From Cyclobacteriaceae bacterium (GTDB lineage Bacteria; Bacteroidota; Bacteroidia; Cytophagales; Cyclobacteriaceae), in the NCBI GenBank assembly GCA_019638355.1, contig JAHBTY010000006.1, forward strand, positions 186,001 through 250,000: DNA of 64,000 nt. Reading direction: 5' to 3'. The notes beneath the pieces are model-generated. The model was not told where the DNA came from and made no database searches. It saw only the letters and a program-made list of their open reading frames with translations. How positions within the stretch are numbered: position 1 is the first letter of the stretch; each line of letters starts with the position of its first letter. The translations under genes and the position numbers were made by a program. This document shows positions 19,801-27,451 of the stretch, one piece after another.

Positions 19801-21122
19801 CGTGTTATTCGCTGGTAGCATATCACACCGCATACCTCAAGGCAAATTATCCGGCCGAATACATGGCCGCGATCCTTACGCACTCGCAAAGCAATTTAGA
19901 TAATGTAACCTATTTTATTGAAGACAGTCGCAAGCAAGGCATTGAAGTACTGGGCCCGCATGTAAACGAATCGGGTGTAAACTTTGAAGTAAACAAGGAA
20001 GGCAAAATCCGGTTTGGGCTGGGCGCAATTAAAGGTGCAGGTGAAGCTGCAGTGGAAGCGATTATCACTGAACGCGATGCACACGGCCCGTTCAAAGATA
20101 TTTTTGATTTCGCCAAACGCTTAAGCAACCGTTCGGTCAATAAAAAAACATTCGAGTGCCTGGCGTTGAGTGGTGCTTTCGATTGTTTTCCTGAATACCA
20201 TCGCAGGCAATACATGGCCGCCAAAGAAGGCGATCTATCTCTTACTGAAAAAGTAATTCGCTATGCCAGCAAAATGCAGCAGGAAGCACAAAGTGCCCAG
20301 GCAAGTTTGTTTGGCGAAGCGAGTGGCACTGCCATGCCGCCACCCAAAATAGACCCGATCGAACCTTTTAGCGAAATAGAAAAGCTGCACTTCGAAAAAG
20401 AAGTAGTCGGTGTGTATATCTCGGGCCATCCGCTCGATAATTTCAGATTTGAAATGGATTCGTTTTGCACCACACAACTTGCAACCCTAACGGACCTGAA
20501 CAGTTTAGAAGGCAAAGAGTGTAAAGTGGGCGGCATTGTTTCGGGAGTAGAACATCGTATGACTAAAACCGGCAGACCATTTGGTAAACTGGTGCTGGAA
20601 GATTACAGCGGCAAATTTGAGTTTATGTTGTGGAGCGATGACTACATGAAATTTAAAGCCTACCTCATGCCCGGATTATTTCTTTTTGTAGAAGGAAATG
20701 TTGTACGCAAAAGCTGGGGCGATCAGGAACTGGAATTTAAAATCAGAAACATTGATTTACTAAATGAGTTGGCCGGCAAACGCGTGCAAGGGTTGGCGTT
20801 GCGTTGTTCTATCGATGAAATTTCAGAAGACTTTATTGAAAGCCTGGAAAAAATCTGTAAAAAGAATTTGGGCAACTCCAATCTGAAACTGATTGTGCGC
20901 GATGAAACAGAAGGAATTCAAACCGAATTACTGGCTCGCGCCCAGCGCATAAAAGTAAGCAACGACTTTATAAAAGAACTGAAGCGACTCTCAGAAGTAG
21001 GCGTGGTTACCGACAAAGCCGAAACCCGGTGGCTGACGGATACAGTTCAAAAAACTGTTGGGCCAGAAAAAACCGAAGTTGGAACATTTTCGCCTACCTT
21101 TATGTTGGAATCAGTAGATTGA
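16833..21122 (+). CDS. dnaE: DNA polymerase III alpha subunit with N-terminal exonuclease
   Basis: This is the replicative polymerase, 1429 residues long. Residues 1-~185 are a DnaQ-like 3'-5' exonuclease with intact motifs DTETTG (D6, E8), GHNIEFD and HDASYD (H170, D175). A PHP domain starts at HLHVHSQYS (H241, H243). One PHP metal position carries F277 (LTDFGN, where active PHP domains have LTDHGN), so the PHP exonuclease is probably dead while the fused DnaQ-like domain proofreads. The polymerase core has GPGRGSAAGS and the catalytic PDIDIDFDD (D640, D642). An OB-fold follows near residue 1240. trxA lies 28 bases downstream and is probably cotranscribed. Confidence 0.95.
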   Translation: MYLIFDTETTGIPHNKTAPLTDLDNWPRLVQFAWQLHDHTGKLLSSNNSIIRPDGFDIPFKAEQVHGISTQRAIEEGRELETVLAEFRKDLERTKVLVGHNIEFDINIIGAEFIRKNFATENFLALNKIDTGISATEFCQLSGGPGGKLKMPRLTELHEKLFGKPFEDAHDASYDVAATARSFFGLLQKQVIPTFDGFAPEKLVYEEPDLEAGNSGKRQKVKGVDYGNYAETDLTDKLFCHLHVHSQYSVLQAVPDVGEIISKAIEQKMPAVALTDFGNMYGAFKFVSEALKHGIKPIVGCEFYLSDERKKLKFTKDNPDKRYTQVLMARNKTGYQNLAKLSSLGFIEGLYGIYPRIDKDLVTQHREGLIATTGGLGSEIPHLILNVGERQAEEAFVWWHNLFGDDFYIELNRHDTREEDRVNETLLKFAKKYNVKYFAANECFYLEKEEWNAHDVLLCIKEGEFQSTPIGYGRGTRYGLPNNNYYFKTQDEMKTVFRDLPEAFDTIQEIIDKVETYELKRSVLLPKFQIPKEFKTEDDYLRHLTYEGAKRKYPELTTEIRERLDFELETIKKTGYPGYFLIVQDFTSKAREMGVSVGPGRGSAAGSAVAFCIGITNVDPIAYDLLFERFLNPDRVSLPDIDIDFDDEGRDKVLKYVIEKYGHSQVAQIITYGTMAAKSSIRDCARVMELPLAEANNLAKMVPERPGTSLAKAFEEVKELNEVKNGSDLKAQVLKQAIVLEGSLRNTGTHACGVIITPDELTRFVPVSTAKDSEMLVTQFDNSVVESAGLLKMDFLGLTTLSIIKTAIRNIKRTKGIDIDIDTVPLDDVKTYQLYQRGDTTGTFQFESDGMQSYLRGLKPDKFEDLIAMNALYRPGPMEYIPAFIARKHGREPIKYDLPVMEEYLKDTYGITVYQEQVMLLSQKLANFSKGDADVLRKAMGKKQKEVLDKMKDKFIAGCKTNGHNEEVAEKIWKDWEAFAQYAFNKSHSTCYSLVAYHTAYLKANYPAEYMAAILTHSQSNLDNVTYFIEDSRKQGIEVLGPHVNESGVNFEVNKEGKIRFGLGAIKGAGEAAVEAIITERDAHGPFKDIFDFAKRLSNRSVNKKTFECLALSGAFDCFPEYHRRQYMAAKEGDLSLTEKVIRYASKMQQEAQSAQASLFGEASGTAMPPPKIDPIEPFSEIEKLHFEKEVVGVYISGHPLDNFRFEMDSFCTTQLATLTDLNSLEGKECKVGGIVSGVEHRMTKTGRPFGKLVLEDYSGKFEFMLWSDDYMKFKAYLMPGLFLFVEGNVVRKSWGDQELEFKIRNIDLLNELAGKRVQGLALRCSIDEISEDFIESLEKICKKNLGNSNLKLIVRDETEGIQTELLARAQRIKVSNDFIKELKRLSEVGVVTDKAETRWLTDTVQKTVGPEKTEVGTFSPTFMLESVD

Positions 21123-21150
21123 TAAAAAACAACTTTAATCTTTATAAACC

Positions 21151-21474
21151 ATGGGTAAAACATTAGAACTCACCGATTCGAATTTTGATCAGGTAATTAA
21201 CTCTGAAAAACCAGTATTAGTAGATTTTTGGGCCGAATGGTGCGGCCCTTGTAAAATGATTGGCCCTGTGGTGGAAGAACTGGCTGGCGATTACGAAGGC
21301 AAAGCCGTTGTAGCAAAAATTAATGTGGACGAAAACCCACAGGTTACAGCACGCTTTGGTGTGCGCAACATCCCTACCCTGTTGGTATTTAAAAATGGCC
21401 AGGTAGTAGATAAGCAGGTAGGCGCAGTTCCTAAATCAGTATTATCGCAAAAACTGCAAGCGCAGGTTGGGTAA
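21151..21474 (+). CDS. trxA: thioredoxin
   Basis: This 107-residue cytosolic thioredoxin has the redox motif WCGPCK (in [13 protein letters not shown]) and the conserved cis-proline (RNIPTLLVF) that shapes the active site. It keeps protein thiols reduced and supplies electrons to enzymes such as ribonucleotide reductase. No signal peptide is present. It follows dnaE by 28 bases, and an intrinsic terminator lies about 60 bases after its stop. Confidence 0.95.
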   Translation: MGKTLELTDSNFDQVINSEKPVLVDFWAEWCGPCKMIGPVVEELAGDYEGKAVVAKINVDENPQVTARFGVRNIPTLLVFKNGQVVDKQVGAVPKSVLSQKLQAQVG

Positions 21475-21532
21475 TCTGAAGTTGCTGTTTTTGTGAAGAC
21501 ACGAAAACAGGGCAAAGAATGAATTCGATACT

Positions 21533-21561
21533 AGAGATTGGTCAAAAGCCAATCTCTTTTT
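21533..21561 (+). terminator. intrinsic terminator of dnaE-trxA
   Basis: AGAGATTGG (21533-21541) and CCAATCTCT (21549-21557) form a perfect 9-base stem followed by TTTT. The same stem recurs at 22827-22850, with its loop in reverse-complement orientation. Confidence 0.85.
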
Positions 21562-21713
21562 GTGGTCGTACTTTCCATGGCAAGTGTGCTTAAGTTTATC
21601 TTTTCAAAAAACTGTGAACCCCTGTTTAAGTGTAGATGTGAGGACAAATGGTTAACTTCAACCCATGAAGTAGTACTCAAAATGACTCTTCAAACTGAAC
21701 AAAATATTATCAG

Positions 21714-22007
21714 ATGAAAAATGAAAATATTACACTCGATTCGTTAATCAAAGGAGGTTTGATCGGTGCCGTATTGGGTTCCTTTTTGTTGAAAGATAAA
21801 GAAGAAGGGGCCATTATCGGAGGTTTACTAGGTGCGGCTATTTCAGCGACAATAAAAGCAAGTGAAGAAGCACAGAAAACCAATGTGCCTATTTATGTAG
21901 AAGAGGAGGGTAAATTATATGAAATATCTCCCACACGTAAAAAAAGATTCATCCGAAATCTAAAAAAGCCAACTCAGAATTTACCAGACCAGTTTAAACT
22001 GAAATAA
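21714..22007 (+). CDS. small glycine-zipper protein, partner of zeta-like gene
   Basis: This 97-residue protein is not recognised at family level. Residues ~13-50 form a glycine-zipper-like hydrophobic region: GGLIGAVLGSFLL, a charged turn KDKEEG, then AIIGGLLGAAISATI. This could be a membrane hairpin or a packed helical pair. The C-terminal half is hydrophilic and strongly basic near RKKRFIRNLKK. Its TAA is immediately followed by the ATG of the zeta-toxin-like gene, with no base between, so the two are surely co-expressed. By position it could be an antitoxin, immunity factor or membrane target of that protein; this is inference. Confidence 0.6.
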   Translation: MKNENITLDSLIKGGLIGAVLGSFLLKDKEEGAIIGGLLGAAISATIKASEEAQKTNVPIYVEEEGKLYEISPTRKKRFIRNLKKPTQNLPDQFKLK

Positions 22008-22745
22008 ATGGCCTCAAAAAGAATGAGGATATTTGCTGGTCCTAACGGTTCTGGCAAAACCACCATATTCAAAGGAATATTGGCTGATGAAAGAGTGAAG
22101 TTAGGTGTGTATATTAATGCTGATGACATTGAAATTACGCTAAGAGAAAAATTCACGCTTGCATTTTCCGATTTTAACTTGGAGGTGACAGAGAATCAAC
22201 TAAAAAAATTCTTTCAGGATAGCACTTTTTCTCCGGTTAAACGAAATCAGCCAGACCTATGGACAAACCTAAGTGTCCACCGAAATATTCTTACCTGCAA
22301 TGCTAGTATAGATTCTTACATTGCAGCGGACATTGCTGAATTTATAAGGCAGCACTTGCTTGATCAAGGTATTTCGTTTACGTACGAAACCGTGATGAGT
22401 CATGAGGGAAAAATTGAATTTTTAAACAAGGCCAGTCTTAGGGGGTTTCGAGTTTACCTGTATTACATTGCAACTGAAGATCCTGAGATTAATATCAGCC
22501 GAGTAAATATTCGTGTAGCTCAATCTGGCCATCCGGTTGCTCCAGAAGTAATTCGTAACCGGTATTATAAAAGCCTTTCAAATCTGAAAGCCGCAGTGCA
22601 GCAAACAACTCGTGCTTACATATTTGACAATTCACAAAAACAAGCTAACCTAATAGCCGAAATTACAAATGGCACTGATGTAGTATTGAATAAAGCTATT
22701 CCTTTACCCAATTGGGTTGCAGAATATCTTATGGGTGCATCGTGA
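22008..22745 (+). CDS. zeta-toxin-like P-loop kinase/ATPase
   Basis: This 245-residue protein has a Walker A motif, GPNGSGKTT (near residues 11-19), right at the N terminus. It has the INADDIE segment typical of zeta toxins and COG4185 proteins, a TYETVMSH stretch and a C-terminal segment with RVAQSGHPVAPEVIRNRYYKSL-type spacing. Zeta toxins phosphorylate UDP-N-acetylglucosamine derivatives; many COG4185 homologs are uncharacterised. An insert at about residues 50-95 makes it longer than most COG4185 proteins. It abuts the glycine-zipper gene and the pair is flanked by matching hairpins, suggesting a self-contained cassette. Confidence 0.72.
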   Translation: MASKRMRIFAGPNGSGKTTIFKGILADERVKLGVYINADDIEITLREKFTLAFSDFNLEVTENQLKKFFQDSTFSPVKRNQPDLWTNLSVHRNILTCNASIDSYIAADIAEFIRQHLLDQGISFTYETVMSHEGKIEFLNKASLRGFRVYLYYIATEDPEINISRVNIRVAQSGHPVAPEVIRNRYYKSLSNLKAAVQQTTRAYIFDNSQKQANLIAEITNGTDVVLNKAIPLPNWVAEYLMGAS

Positions 22746-22820
22746 ACTTGTTACCGAAGAAAAAAATATTCAAGTAATAATTATTAGCAGCTAAGCAGAC
22801 TAAATCCGCATAGGATCAAC

Positions 22821-22854
22821 AAAAAAAGAGATTGGCTTTCACCAATCTCTTTTA
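22821..22854. terminator. bidirectional terminator after the zeta-like gene
   Basis: AGAGATTGG (22827-22835) and CCAATCTCT (22842-22850) form a perfect 9-base stem. An A-run precedes it and a T-run follows it, so it can stop transcripts from both the zeta-like gene (plus) and the lipoprotein gene (minus). The stem equals the one at 21533, and the loop matches that copy's reverse complement. Confidence 0.85.
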
Positions 22855-22856
22855 AT

Positions 22857-23267
22857 TTATAACCACACCGTGGCTTCGCAATAATCAGGGCTTGAGCGAG
22901 TGTACGTGTCACGGACTCTGTACGTGAATGAAATCTCATTCCGATAAATTGTTGCCGAGCCTTCTACCTCGTATCCATTTACATATTGTAAGGGTATAGT
23001 GATGCTGTTTCCATACACGCGGGCTACTACATCAATACCAGCATTGTAAAAATTCTCTATAAACACCTCATCAGCTCCATAACCCGTGCCTATTTTGCGA
23101 ATGTAAATCTGAAAGTTGGAATATACGCGCCACGATTGGCTGTATTCTTCCAGGCGATAGGAACCCGTAATCTGGTCGCGGTCATCATAGCGAGGTTCAA
23201 CAATGGTAAGCTCACAAGAAGTTAACACGAGCGCCAGTACTACGAAGGTTAAACTAAAAGTTTTCAT
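22857..23267 (-). CDS. hypothetical lipoprotein
   Basis: The start at 23267 gives a 136-residue protein with signal MKTFSLTFVVLALVLTSC (lipobox VLTSC). An upstream in-frame ATG (23324) would add 19 residues before the signal and is rejected. The mature part is beta-rich, with SYRLEEYSQSWRVYSNFQIYI early and EISFTYRVRD near the end, like the small lipocalin-like lipoproteins of Bacteroidota. Function and family are unknown. It converges on the zeta-like gene through a shared terminator only about ten bases away. Confidence 0.7.
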   Translation of the reverse strand: MKTFSLTFVVLALVLTSCELTIVEPRYDDRDQITGSYRLEEYSQSWRVYSNFQIYIRKIGTGYGADEVFIENFYNAGIDVVARVYGNSITIPLQYVNGYEVEGSATIYRNEISFTYRVRDTYTRSSPDYCEATVWL

Positions 23268-23404
23268 GGTTGATAACTGTTTGGTTAGCTCAATTGCAAG
23301 CCACGCGCCAAACGTGTTATTCAACTTTTGGTAGTTATGCCAAACAGTGCTTTCAGAGTTTTTGCCCTAGAATCAGTGAACAGATTATCAATTGGTTAGA
23401 AATG

Positions 23405-23433
23405 AAAATCCCTCGCTTTTGGCAAGGGATTTT
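23405..23433 (-). terminator. terminator downstream of ftsZ
   Basis: AAAATCCCT (23405-23413) pairs with AGGGATTTT (23425-23433), with inner GC/GC pairing. The T-run on the minus-strand side could end the dcw transcript after it crosses the repeat element. Confidence 0.65.
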
Positions 23434-23556
23434 GTGAGCTTAAAAAATGGGTTAAACTCAGTTTAAAAAATAAGGCACTCCGGCACCGGCAAAAAATATT
23501 TACCACCAACAACCACTACGAATGGAGTAAAAACCAGTCGTGCCGGATATGCCATG

Positions 23557-23703
23557 ACCTCACCCCTAACCCCGCTGCAAAGCAGAGGGGAACAGGAGCT
23601 ATATCTTATCATATCCAAAATGAAACAGAACACCTTAAATTTTTTTTATACTAAAATACTCACTTCACTCCCCTCTCCTTTGGAGAGGGGTTAGGGGTGA
23701 GGT
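23557..23703. mobile_element. MITE-like inverted-repeat element next to ftsZ
   Basis: Perfect 17-base terminal inverted repeats ACCTCACCCCTAACCCC (23557-23573) and its reverse complement (23687-23703) bound 147 bases. Each end adds an inner hairpin: CCCC-CTGC/GCAG-GGGG on the left and CCCCTCTCC/GGAGAGGGG on the right. There is no coding potential. I recall similar CTCACCCCTAACCCC repeats dispersed in Bacteroidota genomes, but only one element is present here. No target-site duplication was confirmed. Confidence 0.6.
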
Positions 23704-23704
23704 A

Positions 23705-25297
23705 CTAATCAACATTATCATGCAAAAACTTATTGTTGCCTAACAAGTTGTTATCATCATTTAAATTATAGCGCGAGATGAATGACTCGGATGAGTGCGG
23801 CACGTTATCCATCTTTACACCTCTGCGCAAATAGGCCGGTAATGTCCATTTTTCATTAAACTCTTCCTTCGACATTTCCTGCTTTTTGTTTTTAAGTTTT
23901 TCTCTTCGCTCTTTAGCCTGCTGTTCCAACCGGGCTTTGGTTTTCCGAATTTCCATCAGGCCCTCTTCGTTAATAACCTGATCGGCCGAAATTTCCTTTC
24001 CAACTTCGAACTCGTCTTCATCGTTGAACAAACTTTCTTCACCATCATCGTCAGGCTCGTTTACAGGTTGTTCATTCTTATTAAAGATTTCGAAGGTATA
24101 AGACCGTTCCTCTTTTGTTTCCCTGGGGATTTCGGTGTGGCGTTCTGTTTTTTCTTCTTTAGGAGTTTCCTTCAAAACAGGTTTATCGCCATCGGGTTTA
24201 AATTTCAATTGTAATTCCGTGCTTTGTTGATTCACCGAATTATCGAGGGCACCGAACAATGGAATCTGAGATTTATCCAGTTCATGAATTTTCTTTTCCT
24301 CTTTCTTTTTGAGTTTGCCTTCGTTATTAAATCCGGTAGCGATAACGGTTACCCGGATGCAATCGCCCAAACCACTGTCCACACCATGACCAAAAATTAC
24401 CTCAGCCTCATCACCAGCCTGCTGCTGAATGTATTCGGTAATGGTAGTTAACTCATCCATTTGCAATTCAGCTTCTTCGCCCGAAATAATGGAAAGCAGA
24501 ATTTTTTTAGCCCCCATAATGTCTTTGTTATCCAATAAAGGCGAAGCCAATGCTTGCTCGGCAGCTTTCATTGCCCGGTTATCACCACGGGTTTCTGCGG
24601 AACCCATCACGGCTGCACCTGCATTTAGCATAACGGTACGCACATCCTGAAAGTCAACATTTACATATCCCGCTAAGGTTATAATTTCGGCAATACCTTT
24701 TGCCGCGGTGGTTAACACAGTATCTGCTTCGGCAAATGCCTGACCGATGGAAAGGTTTCCGTAGATCTCGCGCAACTTGTCATTCAGAATTACAAGTACC
24801 GTATCGCAACTTGATCGGAATGCTTCAATGCCCAACTCAGCCTGGTTCATTTTCTTTTTTCCTTCGAAAGAGAATGGTGCGGTTACTATACCTACGGTAA
24901 GAATGTCCATGTCTTTGGCAATCTTGGCAATAACAGGTGCAGCACCCGTACCCGTACCACCACCCATACCGGCCGTAACAAATACCATTTTGGTACCTGC
25001 CAACATTTCACGAATCTGTTCTTTGCTTTCGATAGCTGCCGCTCGGCCAACTTCCGGATTGGCGCCACAACCCAACCCTTCGGTAAGGTTTACACCCAGC
25101 TGAAGTTTATGCGGCACCGGGCTGCTGTTAAGCGCTTGCAAATCAGTGTTGGCAACTACAAACTCAACATCCTTAATGCCTTGCCGAAACATGTGGTTAA
25201 CCGCGTTGCTACCTCCGCCACCTACACCGATTACTTTTATAATCGACTTGTGGTGTTTGGGGAGGTCAAATTTGTATCCTGTTATTGGTTCAAACAT
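23705..25297 (-). CDS. ftsZ: cell division protein FtsZ
   Basis: FtsZ is the tubulin-like GTPase that forms the division ring. The 530-residue protein has the GTP-binding signature GGGTGTG (in MGGGTGTGAAPVIAK), the N-terminal GVGGGGSNAVNHM loop and the T7 region NVDFQDV. After the globular part (about residue 320) comes a long acidic/charged linker. A conserved C-terminal peptide-like motif, LPAYLRRGVKM, lies at about residues 486-496. Unusually, it is followed by ~34 further residues rather than ending the protein. It is the last gene of the cluster, 29 bases after ftsA, and a MITE-like repeat begins at its stop. Confidence 0.97.
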   Translation of the reverse strand: MFEPITGYKFDLPKHHKSIIKVIGVGGGGSNAVNHMFRQGIKDVEFVVANTDLQALNSSPVPHKLQLGVNLTEGLGCGANPEVGRAAAIESKEQIREMLAGTKMVFVTAGMGGGTGTGAAPVIAKIAKDMDILTVGIVTAPFSFEGKKKMNQAELGIEAFRSSCDTVLVILNDKLREIYGNLSIGQAFAEADTVLTTAAKGIAEIITLAGYVNVDFQDVRTVMLNAGAAVMGSAETRGDNRAMKAAEQALASPLLDNKDIMGAKKILLSIISGEEAELQMDELTTITEYIQQQAGDEAEVIFGHGVDSGLGDCIRVTVIATGFNNEGKLKKKEEKKIHELDKSQIPLFGALDNSVNQQSTELQLKFKPDGDKPVLKETPKEEKTERHTEIPRETKEERSYTFEIFNKNEQPVNEPDDDGEESLFNDEDEFEVGKEISADQVINEEGLMEIRKTKARLEQQAKERREKLKNKKQEMSKEEFNEKWTLPAYLRRGVKMDNVPHSSESFISRYNLNDDNNLLGNNKFLHDNVD

Positions 25298-25326
25298 GAC
25301 TATTGTGATTTAGTGGTTGTTCATTT

Positions 25327-26631
25327 TTAATATTCATTCTTTCCATCGAGGTCATCGATTAAAAGACCTTTTGTTTTATTTAAAATGTTGGAGAAGAAAT
25401 CGGAAGGGGATTTTTTCTCTTTCACTTTTACGGGCTGCTTCTGATTTGCCTTGTCTTTATACCGCTCTTCGCGTTCATCTAATGAACGGAAACCAGAAAG
25501 CACCAACCCAACCGCAGTGGCATACATCGGGCTCTTCACAGCTTCCAGCTTACTCTTGCCGAGGTGTTCGTTCGGATAGCCAATGCGGGCATCCATACCC
25601 GTCATGTACTCAACTAATTGTTTTAAGCAACTGAGTTGCGAGCCACCTCCTGTAATTACAATACCTCCGGCTAACCGGTTCTCATAGCCAGAGTTGATTA
25701 TTTCAGTATGGCACATCTCAATGATCTCTTCCATACGAGCCTGAATAATGCTCGAAAGATTTTTTACTGAAATTTCTTTCGCTGTTCTGTTGCGAATACC
25801 CGGAATGGAAACAATCTCATTCGGGCTGGCTTCTTCTGCAATAGCTTTACCAAACCGTGTCTTCAATTGCTCGGCTTGTTTAGCCATTACCATTAAACCA
25901 TGTTGAATATCGGTTGTGAGAATATTTCCTCCGAAAGGAATTACGGCTGTGTGCCGAATGATATTATCGTGAAAAACAGCAATATCGGTTGTGCCACCAC
26001 CAATATCAATCAAACAAACACCGGCTTCTTTCTCTTCTTCGCTCAATACGGCCAGGCTGGATGCCAATGGTTCCAGAATCAAATCATCAATTTCAAGTCC
26101 GCCCCTGCGCACACATTTATTAATGTTGTTGATAGCACTGGTTTGTGCTGTAATAATGTGGAAGTCGGCTTCGAGTTTCACACCGCTCATACCCACCGGG
26201 TCTTTTATTCCTTCTTCATAATCCACAATATAATCTTGCGGCATTACATGTATAATCTCGCTACCAGGCGGAATTACAATGCGGTACATATCTTCGGTAA
26301 GACGGTTTACGTCTTCAATACTTACTTCATCGTCTTTCGAAGTGCGGGTAATACTGCCATGATGAATGGAACTTCGAATGTGCTGGCCGGCAATACCCAC
26401 ATTCACCACACCAATATCAATACCCGACATATCGCTGGCTTCTTTAATTGCCCTTTCAATGGCGAAAACTGTTTTATCGATGTTGGTTACAATACCTTTT
26501 ATTACGCCTTCCGATTCAGCTTTGCCCATGCCCAATACTTCGAGCTTGCCAAATTCATTTTTGCGGCCTACTATGGCGCAGATCTTGGTTGTTCCGATAT
26601 CAAGACCTACTACTATTTTTTCGTTTTCCAT
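25327..26631 (-). CDS. ftsA: cell division protein FtsA
   Basis: FtsA is the actin-like ATPase that tethers FtsZ to the membrane. The 434-residue protein has the phosphate-1 loop GLDIGTTKICAIVG (residues 9-22), the SHS2-region segment GIAGQHIRS, phosphate-2 LIDIGGGTTDIAVF and the adenosine-site ITGGGSQL. The C terminus (SDFFSNILNKTKGLLID) could be the amphipathic membrane-targeting helix. It lies between ftsQ (55 bases) and ftsZ (29 bases) as in other dcw clusters. Confidence 0.96.
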   Translation of the reverse strand: MENEKIVVGLDIGTTKICAIVGRKNEFGKLEVLGMGKAESEGVIKGIVTNIDKTVFAIERAIKEASDMSGIDIGVVNVGIAGQHIRSSIHHGSITRTSKDDEVSIEDVNRLTEDMYRIVIPPGSEIIHVMPQDYIVDYEEGIKDPVGMSGVKLEADFHIITAQTSAINNINKCVRRGGLEIDDLILEPLASSLAVLSEEEKEAGVCLIDIGGGTTDIAVFHDNIIRHTAVIPFGGNILTTDIQHGLMVMAKQAEQLKTRFGKAIAEEASPNEIVSIPGIRNRTAKEISVKNLSSIIQARMEEIIEMCHTEIINSGYENRLAGGIVITGGGSQLSCLKQLVEYMTGMDARIGYPNEHLGKSKLEAVKSPMYATAVGLVLSGFRSLDEREERYKDKANQKQPVKVKEKKSPSDFFSNILNKTKGLLIDDLDGKNEY

Positions 26632-26686
26632 GACTTTAATCTGTGTTAGTGGTTGTTAGATGTTTGGTGTTATATAGATTAAAAAG

Positions 26687-27451
26687 TTATTCTGCTATTA
26701 TTTGTCCATCATATTCAAGATTAATCCGCTCGTAGCGAGTCCAGCCACGGGTTGGAAGTATCTCCTTATAAAAGATCATCAACTTGCGAAATTTATTTTC
26801 AATGTCAACCGCCTTTCCAAATTGAACTTGTTGCCCTGTAACCTGCGGAAGAATGGTAATCTTTCCCTGGCTGTTGATATCCAATTGTGCTACCTGTGCT
26901 TTCCAGAATTTATCATCGTTGATAAATTCTATCATCTCCAAAAGATTTTTTCCTTCTTCCATTTTACTTAAGTCTCCCAACTCAAGTAACTGCTTTACAT
27001 AAGGGCCGCTGATAAGCACCACACGTGATGTATAGTTTTCTGATACTGACATTACCACTCCGTCTTCCGCGATGTAGGCATCGGGTGCATCGGACTGAAC
27101 AATGCGGGCAATTGGCCTCCTTAACTCAACTTTTACAACCAGGTTACCCTTCAAATCAACATACAGGTCAGCATCCAGAATGTGTTTGTCCTGCATCATT
27201 TTTTTTTCAATGGCACGCAGGTTAACATGATCCAGGCTTGTTCCTTTTATTGACTGGCTGCTACCTTCTACCAGTCGTAACACATCTGCTTCATCTAAAA
27301 AATGATTTTCCCGAGCATTATCTAACTCAATAACAATATCCTTGCAAACCAAATCATCCATTTTACGTTCGCTGAAAGCAATCAGAAATGAAATAGCCAG
27401 CAGGGCTACTACCACTTTTACTTCTTTCCGTATCTTCAATTTCCACTTCAT
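26687..27451 (-). CDS. ftsQ: cell division protein FtsQ
   Basis: This is a 254-residue bitopic protein with a short basic cytosolic N terminus, one transmembrane segment (about residues 12-28) and a periplasmic part that starts with a POTRA-like region (CKDIVIELDNARENHFLDEADV). FtsQ links early and late divisome proteins in the periplasm. Identity rests on topology, size and the conserved position between murC and ftsA, since the sequence itself is weakly conserved. Its start overlaps murC's stop by four bases (ATGA). Confidence 0.85.
   Translation of the reverse strand: MKWKLKIRKEVKVVVALLAISFLIAFSERKMDDLVCKDIVIELDNARENHFLDEADVLRLVEGSSQSIKGTSLDHVNLRAIEKKMMQDKHILDADLYVDLKGNLVVKVELRRPIARIVQSDAPDAYIAEDGVVMSVSENYTSRVVLISGPYVKQLLELGDLSKMEEGKNLLEMIEFINDDKFWKAQVAQLDINSQGKITILPQVTGQQVQFGKAVDIENKFRKLMIFYKEILPTRGWTRYERINLEYDGQIIAE

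Larger units (their letters stand above)
23268..23704. other. gap downstream of the dcw cluster
   Basis: These 437 bases carry no convincing gene. They hold a terminator hairpin (23405-23433), a MITE-like inverted-repeat element (23557-23703) that ends one base before the ftsZ stop codon, and the leader of the minus-strand lipoprotein gene. Confidence 0.6.

Noticed and set aside
25900-26649. 249-codon plus-strand frame opposite ftsA
   Set aside because: Lies wholly antisense to the well-supported ftsA gene; residue composition (rich in Asn, Thr, His, Phe) is typical of a shadow frame.
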